Assembly (NCBI GenBank): GCA_046349615.1
Contig: JAXMBZ010000002.1
Location: forward strand, 62,001 to 126,000
Length of the DNA stretch: 64,000 bases
Direction: 5' to 3'
Source: JADJNY01 sp046349615
GTDB lineage: Bacteria > Planctomycetota > UBA1135 > GCA-002686595
Made by a program: the position numbers and the translations under genes. The notes beneath the pieces were generated by a model. It was not told the DNA's origin. It made no database searches and saw nothing but the letters and a program-made list of their open reading frames with translations. Within the stretch, counting starts at the first letter, position 1. Each line of letters starts with the position of its first letter. Below, piece by piece: positions 59,619-64,000 of this stretch.

Positions 59619-60509
59619 CGCGTGCTCTTCGTCGAGCGCCTTGACGACGACGCCGCCTTCGACGTGGAGCTCCCACGGCGTCTGGATCGCGAAGTCGGGG
59701 CCGACGGGGAACTGGAGCTTCGTCACGTGCGGCCCTTCCGGCATCGCGTCGACGACGGGCGCGTTCTTCAGGTCGTCCTGGATCTGCAGGAGCACGATCG
59801 GATGCGTGCCGTCGTTGAGTTGCGCGTCGTTCGCGAGGTTGCGCAGGTGATCGCGGCAGTGCTCGCAGCTCTGACGCCAGAGCAGGACGAGCCCGTCCGT
59901 CGGCAGCTTCTCGACGTCGCCGGGCGCGAGATGGTCCTTCAGCTCCTGCACGTCGTACACGACCTGTCCGACCCAGCGCTCCGGGTGGATCACGATGAAC
60001 GACGCGCTCGGTCCTGAGGAACGTCCGCTCACGACCATCCACGGCACCACCGCGAGCACGACGAGGCCGACGGCGACGACCGCCGCGTGCACCGCGGGCC
60101 CGGCCATGCGCTTCCACGGCTGCGTCGCGAGCAGCGCGAGCAGGAGCACGCCGTCGATCGCCGCCATGAGCACGGGCGGGATCGAGATCGCGCCGCCCGC
60201 GCATCCGCACGACTTCGCGCCGGACGCGATCAAGCTCGCGAGCACCGCTTCGAACACGAGGAAGAGCCCCGTGAGCAGGAACCACCCGACCTTCGGCCGC
60301 GCGAGCGCGAAGAGCGCGATCGCGAGCTCGATCGAGATCGCCACGGCGAACGTGACGGTCTCGCCGAAGGGCGAGGTCTCGAGCACGACCTTCGGCAAGT
60401 CGCCGGGGTTGCCCGCGACGAGCTTCGCGAGCGCGATCGCCGCGAGCCACAGCGTGGCCGCGACGAGCGCGGCGTAGGAGAGGTTCCAGGTGCGCTTCGG
60501 CTCGCTCAT
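59595..60509 (-). CDS. MauE/DoxX-like membrane protein fused to a thioredoxin-like domain
   Basis: The N-terminal 165 of 304 residues form four or five membrane helices of MauE/DoxX type (IALAKLVAGNPGDLPKV, GKxxGCGC-like SGAKSCGCAGGAISIPP). A fifth helix (VHAAVVAVGLVVLAVVPWMVV) leads to a periplasmic segment with a thioredoxin-like core: VLLWRQSCEHCRDHL contains CxxC. MauE-type proteins work with thiol oxidoreductases in maturation of exported proteins. The single-chain combination suggests electron delivery from membrane quinone or thiols to the CxxC. A TAGGAT -10-like element lies about 60 nt upstream on the minus strand. Confidence 0.82.
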   Translation of the reverse strand: MSEPKRTWNLSYAALVAATLWLAAIALAKLVAGNPGDLPKVVLETSPFGETVTFAVAISIELAIALFALARPKVGWFLLTGLFLVFEAVLASLIASGAKSCGCAGGAISIPPVLMAAIDGVLLLALLATQPWKRMAGPAVHAAVVAVGLVVLAVVPWMVVSGRSSGPSASFIVIHPERWVGQVVYDVQELKDHLAPGDVEKLPTDGLVLLWRQSCEHCRDHLRNLANDAQLNDGTHPIVLLQIQDDLKNAPVVDAMPEGPHVTKLQFPVGPDFAIQTPWELHVEGGVVVKALDEEHAKSEHGEK

Positions 60510-60632
60510 CGTCGTCTCGGACTCGTTCTCGGTGAGGGCGGCGCGCGCGCCGCGGGGCGCCGGATCCTAGCGACCCGCGCGGGACCTGGGCAGCCCGACT
60601 ACGCGGTTCGCTCGCAGCCGGTTGGCGCCGGC

Positions 60633-61397
60633 TCAGAAGAGCGAAATCGTCGAGCCGTCCTCGAGCCGGGCCGCGGGCTGCGCGTGCGTGCTCCAGCGGC
60701 CGAAGAGCGCGCGACGCTCCGCGCGGGCGGCACGCAGGGCGCGTCGGTCGCGGCTCGAGAGCCCACGTTCCGCCCGCACGACGGGCCCGAGACCGTCGAC
60801 GATCCGTTCCCAGGCCGTCGAGCGCTTCCCACGCCGCACGTGGATCGGATCGAGGCCGTACCACGCGAGCGGAGGCTCGACGAACGCTCGCGTCCCCGCG
60901 AGGCGGCGGAGAGCGTCGTCGAGCTCACGCGCGGCGTCGCGCACGGTCTCGAACTCGCGGCGCGGATGGAACGGGAACACGAGCGCCGAGAGCGCGGCGA
61001 AGCCGAGCGGCGTCACGCGCTCGAGCCGTTCGCGCGGGAGCCCGACGATCGTCGTGCGCGCTTCGAGTCGATCGAGGCGCGCGAGCGCGTCCTCGACCCA
61101 CGCGGCGATGCACTGCGCGTCGGCGCCGTACATCAGGTCGTTGCCGACGTCCGCGACGATCGCGCCGAAAGAACTCGGTCGCGCGCGCTCGAGCGCGGCC
61201 CAGAGGCCGCACTCGCCGATCGAGGGCAGCGCGCGCGCGAGGTAGCGACTCGCCGTCCCGTACGACCGTCCGTGGCCGATCGCGGCGAACACGTCGAACG
61301 GTCCATGCGCGCGCCGTGCAAGCGCCGTGACGACCTCGCCGAGCGCGAGCTCGACGTTGCTCGCGCCGAGGAGCACGAAGGCGGGACGGTCGTTCAC
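60633..61397 (-). CDS. SGNH/GDSL-like hydrolase-fold protein
   Basis: The 254-residue protein looks like a divergent SGNH hydrolase: AFVLLGASNVELALGEVV at the start (SN instead of GDS), AIGHGRSYG, AIVADVGNDLMYG (GND block) and GLDPIHVRR near the end with Asp and His in DxxH. Ser in GASN could be the nucleophile. The C-terminal 50 residues are Arg-rich. GTG start at 61397 with TACGCT 8 nt upstream. Substrate unknown; no signal peptide, so likely cytoplasmic. Confidence 0.72.
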   Translation of the reverse strand: MNDRPAFVLLGASNVELALGEVVTALARRAHGPFDVFAAIGHGRSYGTASRYLARALPSIGECGLWAALERARPSSFGAIVADVGNDLMYGADAQCIAAWVEDALARLDRLEARTTIVGLPRERLERVTPLGFAALSALVFPFHPRREFETVRDAARELDDALRRLAGTRAFVEPPLAWYGLDPIHVRRGKRSTAWERIVDGLGPVVRAERGLSSRDRRALRAARAERRALFGRWSTHAQPAARLEDGSTISLF

Positions 61398-61405
61398 GCG
61401 CGTGG

Positions 61406-61411
61406 AGCGTA
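61406..61411 (-). promoter_or_regulatory. -10 element (TACGCT) for a leaderless GTG start at 61397
   Basis: On the minus strand TACGCT ends 8 nt before the GTG; no Shine-Dalgarno sequence. Confidence 0.5.
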
Positions 61412-61438
61412 GTGTCGCGCTCGTTCGCGCGCGACCGT

Positions 61439-61999
61439 TCAGCGCGCGTCGAGCGCGTCCCAGAGGCGCGTCGACGCGCCGAAACGCTCGTCCCAGACCG
61501 CGACCCACGGCATGCGCGCGAGCACGGCGAGCACCTCCGGCGCGAGGTCGTCCTCGAAGCACGCGAGCTCGGCCGCGTGCGGCGCCGCGCCGAGCTCGAC
61601 GCGCACGAGGCCGCGCTCGATCGTCACGGGGATGCGCTCGGAAAGCTCCGCGCCGGGTTCGAGCACCGCGAGGCGCAGCCCGGCCGCGCGCACGCGCGTC
61701 CGAGCGACCTCGATCCACGCGGCGTCCGCGAACCCCGCGACGAACGCGCGTTGACGGAGCTCGCGCTCCGGCGCGTCGACGCCCGGTTGGGAGCACGTCG
61801 TCAAGAACCCGGAGCGGTTGAGCCGCGCGAGCACGGGCTCGAGCTCGATCGACTCCGCGTCGAGCACGTCCACGCCCCAGCCGGGAAAGTGCGCGAGTTC
61901 GCCGAGACAGAAGCGCGCGCCGAGCTCGCACAGCTCCTGAAACGTGCTCGCGCGCAGCCAAAGCGCGCGCGAAGCAGCGCGATCGATTCGTTCGGCCAT
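61439..61999 (-). CDS. Small protein of unknown function
   Basis: The 186-residue product resembles no family I can name firmly; layout is reminiscent of DUF6919-type proteins. It has MAERIDRAASRALWLRASTF, LARLNRSGFLTTCSQPGVD, QRAFVAGFADAAWIEVA and a C-terminal MPWVAVWDERFGASTRLWDAL. It has no signal peptide or membrane helix and looks cytoplasmic. The ATG at 61999 has TACGCT 9 nt upstream. A terminator for the upstream diheme gene lies just before its promoter. Confidence 0.68.
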   Translation of the reverse strand: MAERIDRAASRALWLRASTFQELCELGARFCLGELAHFPGWGVDVLDAESIELEPVLARLNRSGFLTTCSQPGVDAPERELRQRAFVAGFADAAWIEVARTRVRAAGLRLAVLEPGAELSERIPVTIERGLVRVELGAAPHAAELACFEDDLAPEVLAVLARMPWVAVWDERFGASTRLWDALDAR

Positions 62000-62008
62000 G
62001 CGCGGGCG

Positions 62009-62014
62009 AGCGTA
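62009..62014 (-). promoter_or_regulatory. -10 element (TACGCT) for a leaderless start at 61999
   Basis: On the minus strand TACGCT ends 9 nt before the ATG at 61999, directly downstream of a terminator hairpin. Confidence 0.5.
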
Positions 62015-62017
62015 GCG

Positions 62018-62057
62018 CGAAAACGAAGAGAGCGGGCGCGCGGGCCCGCTCCCTTCG
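62018..62057 (-). terminator. Intrinsic terminator after the diheme oxidoreductase gene
   Basis: On the minus strand GAGCGGGC/GCCCGCTC, extended by CGAAG/CTTCG with mismatch, spans 62057-62024 and is followed by TTTTCG. Confidence 0.65.
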
Positions 62058-62073
62058 CTCGACGCGCTCCGCG

Positions 62074-64000
62074 TCAGTTGTTCACGCCGTCCTTGAAGCC
62101 CGGCGCGAGAGGCGCGTGGTCCCACACGTCGGGCCAGCAGTCGCCATCCGAGTCGGCGCGGTAGGGGAGCAGCCGCCCGTACGCCGCATCGAGGTTGACG
62201 CCGGCGAACGACGTGATCGCGATCCCTTGCGCGTTGACGACCGGGCCTTGGATCTGGAGCGGGACGTCGAAGAGCCACTCCGCGTCGAAGCGCTCGACTC
62301 CGGTGTCCATGCCCGCGACGACGAAGTGCTGCGCGATCTGGTTGTCGCCGTCGACGTCCGCCGGGAGCGACTCGATGTCGTACAGCACGAGCTTCGAGAG
62401 CATCCCGAGCACCGCGCTCCGCACCGCGGCGGGCGCGTTCACCCAGGCGTCGTGCGACGCCTGGGCCTCGCCGCCGTGGCGCAGGATCGCGTCCTCGAGC
62501 GTCAGCGAGCGGCCGTCGTGGCCCCACGGGAAGCCCGAGCCGACGCCCCAGAGCATCGGCGTGCGCCACACGGTGTTCACCGTGCCGCCGAAGTCGATCT
62601 CCTTGAAGCCGTCGCCGAGGTCGTGGTGCTTCAAGTCGCTGAAGAGTCCCTTCACCTCGAAGCCCGCGAAGTCGCGCACCTTCTCGTTGCCGACGACGTG
62701 GTAGAGCCGGCGCAGACGGCCTTCGAGCCGCTGGTTCGTCGAGCTCCACGCGACGTCGAGGTCGATGAAGCGGCGGTCGCCCGCGTGCGTCGCGTCCTTC
62801 GGCGCGAGGTCCCAGTTCGGCACGTGGCACTGCGTGCAACCGAGCGAGTGCATTCCGCGGAGGCCCGCTTGGTACTCGGCCTGCGTCCCGGCGAACGCCG
62901 GACGCGGCGCGTTGAGCATGAACCACTCGCCGAGGTCGAGGTCGCCCTCGCTGATCTCGTTCAGGTAGCCGTCGCCGTCCGGGTCGTCGCGGCTGAAGCC
63001 GAACGCGTCGCCCACGAGCTTCTTGTCCGCGGGCTGGTGCGTCACCGGGAACTGGATCGCGCCGGCGAGCGTCGGTTCGCTGACGCCGTCGCCGTTCGGG
63101 TCGTTCGTCGTGCTCGGATCGCACGCTTCGAGGCCGCCGTGCGCCTTCCACGGGTCCCAGAGGAACGCGCGGTTCGTCGGGTTGATCGCGTTGCGACCGG
63201 GGCCGTGGCCCCAACCCCAGACGATCATCTCGAAGCCGTAGCCGAACGTCGCGACGCCGTCGACCTGCGTCGCGTTCGCGACCGGATGTCCCGCGGCGTC
63301 GACGTACCACACGCGGAAGATGTTGTTGAGCTGCGGCTTCCCCGTCGCGCCGTTCGTGAGGCGCGGGTTGCCGAAGTCGACGTTCGGACCGAGGCTCGAC
63401 GCGGACACGACGAGAGCGCTCGGGGCGTTCTGCGCCTCCGCGACGCTCACCCAGCCGTCGCCGTTCGCGTCGACCTGCGCGAGCATGTCGACGCGCGTCT
63501 GGAGCGCGAGCATCTCGACGATGCCGGCGCCGTAGTAGTGCGGCGAGTTGCGGCCGAAGCCGGAGTCCTTCGAGAAGTTCGCGCCGCCGCCGGGGTTGCC
63601 GGGCGGGAGGTTGTGACAACCGACGCAGCTCACCTGGTCGTTCGAGGTGATCTTCGCCGTCGTGCCGTCGGAGAGCTTCCCGCTGAGCCCCGCGATCGAC
63701 GCGTCGAACACGCCGTCGGTCCTCCGGAACTGGAGGAAGTTCAGGTTGCGCCCGAGCTGGTACGCGAGGAAGGGATCGCGCCGGACCAGGTAGGCCGTCC
63801 CGCCGAGGAGGTTCGGGTCCGTGGTGTGCACGGCGCGGACGCGGCGATCCTTGATCGAGCGGCCGCTGACGTCGACGGCGGCGTTTCCGGAGCCGAACGT
63901 CGCCGGGCGCTCGGCGAACTGGGCGTGGACGGAGGAGGCGAGAGCGAGGCACGCGAAGGCGGCCCAAGTGCTCGCGCGCGGCGCGGCGACGAAGGTGCGG
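62074..64000 (-). CDS. Exported diheme c-type oxidoreductase (di-heme peroxidase/DHOR type), 5' end outside window
   Basis: About 642 residues are visible. A signal peptide (TWAAFACLALASSVHAQ) lies at the very edge, so only a few N-terminal residues are missing. Two CxxCH sites bind covalent heme: VSCVGCHNLPPG and LGCTQCHVPNW. The body has the long family pattern of di-haem oxidoreductase-like proteins (FGYGFEMIVWGWGHGPGRN, TPMLWGVGSGFPWGHDGRS, LTLEDAILRHGGEA). Several EF-hand-like acidic loops (DANGDGWVSVAE, DPNGDGVSE, DPDGDGYLNE, DSDGDCWPD) suggest calcium binding. It would act in the periplasm or at the surface in electron transfer; substrate unknown. Confidence 0.88.
   Translation of the reverse strand, partial: RTFVAAPRASTWAAFACLALASSVHAQFAERPATFGSGNAAVDVSGRSIKDRRVRAVHTTDPNLLGGTAYLVRRDPFLAYQLGRNLNFLQFRRTDGVFDASIAGLSGKLSDGTTAKITSNDQVSCVGCHNLPPGNPGGGANFSKDSGFGRNSPHYYGAGIVEMLALQTRVDMLAQVDANGDGWVSVAEAQNAPSALVVSASSLGPNVDFGNPRLTNGATGKPQLNNIFRVWYVDAAGHPVANATQVDGVATFGYGFEMIVWGWGHGPGRNAINPTNRAFLWDPWKAHGGLEACDPSTTNDPNGDGVSEPTLAGAIQFPVTHQPADKKLVGDAFGFSRDDPDGDGYLNEISEGDLDLGEWFMLNAPRPAFAGTQAEYQAGLRGMHSLGCTQCHVPNWDLAPKDATHAGDRRFIDLDVAWSSTNQRLEGRLRRLYHVVGNEKVRDFAGFEVKGLFSDLKHHDLGDGFKEIDFGGTVNTVWRTPMLWGVGSGFPWGHDGRSLTLEDAILRHGGEAQASHDAWVNAPAAVRSAVLGMLSKLVLYDIESLPADVDGDNQIAQHFVVAGMDTGVERFDAEWLFDVPLQIQGPVVNAQGIAITSFAGVNLDAAYGRLLPYRADSDGDCWPDVWDHAPLAPGFKDGVNN

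Noticed and set aside
1..64000. CRISPR arrays, insertion sequences, integrases, rRNA operons, phage genes.
   Set aside because: I looked for them on both strands and found none.

Overview
The window is very GC-rich (clearly around 70% by eye, with strong G/C third-position bias) and carries a Gram-negative-type gene set: KDO activation (kdsB), an LAB_N/GT2/GT39 envelope-glycan group, a YejM/PbgA-like periplasmic sulfatase, lipoproteins and anhydro-muropeptide recycling. Several features point to a planctomycete-like bacterium: FG-GAP and ASPIC/UnbV (CRTAC1-type) exported proteins, a cysteine-rich C-terminal module on an FG-GAP protein, a DUF1844 protein, a cysteine-containing L28, many HEAT/TPR proteins and a cytochrome b562-like protein. 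The phylum is an inference from protein content; there is no rRNA in the window. I see no insertion sequence, prophage or CRISPR array, so this looks like ordinary chromosomal backbone.

Layout. 1-2.9 kb (minus): glycine cleavage operon gcvT-gcvH-(terminator)-gcvP, headed by a glycine riboswitch with its own terminator hairpin. 3-8.5 kb: an exported beta-propeller-like protein and a large Ig-like-repeat lipoprotein. 8.6-13.2 kb: a tight five-gene operon of TPR, roadblock/LC7 and MglA-like GTPase proteins, the most interesting block here. 13.3-14.8 kb: ribosomal protein L28, a 34-residue Lys/Arg-rich peptide and an HU protein. 14.9-21.6 kb: GT2, LAB_N, metG and GT39 (minus), and a second GT39 (plus). 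21.6-25.1 kb: cytochrome b562-like protein, histidine kinase and two OmpR-type response regulators. 25.3-29.7 kb: glutaryl-CoA dehydrogenase, TPR protein and CRTAC1-type lipoprotein. 29.7-34.8 kb: MBL-fold hydrolase, RlmI-like methyltransferase, YejM-like sulfatase, HEAT protein. 34.8-40.8 kb (minus): GT-C transferase, then lipoprotein-kdsB-pyrG-DUF1844, chained by 4-nt overlaps. 41-47.4 kb: LysM protein, NtrC-type regulator, anmK, HEAT protein with a pseudo-receiver segment. 47.5 kb: tRNA-Thr(CGT). 47.7-54.6 kb: GNAT-like orphan, BtpA and MoaB, CheX-like protein, FG-GAP protein, SNase-like protein. 54.6-64 kb: a PTS enzyme I-like protein with a degenerate PEP domain, a stand-alone aminotransferase-C-terminal-like protein, M28 peptidase, methyltransferase, MauE/thioredoxin fusion, SGNH-like hydrolase, an unknown protein and a diheme oxidoreductase cut by the window edge.

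Expression architecture. Operons are often joined by ATGA/GTGA overlaps. Many first genes have a TAnnnT -10 hexamer (TACGCT, TAGACT, TAGGAT and similar) only 5-9 nt before the start codon and no Shine-Dalgarno sequence. This strongly suggests widespread leaderless transcription, and it helps decide several starts.
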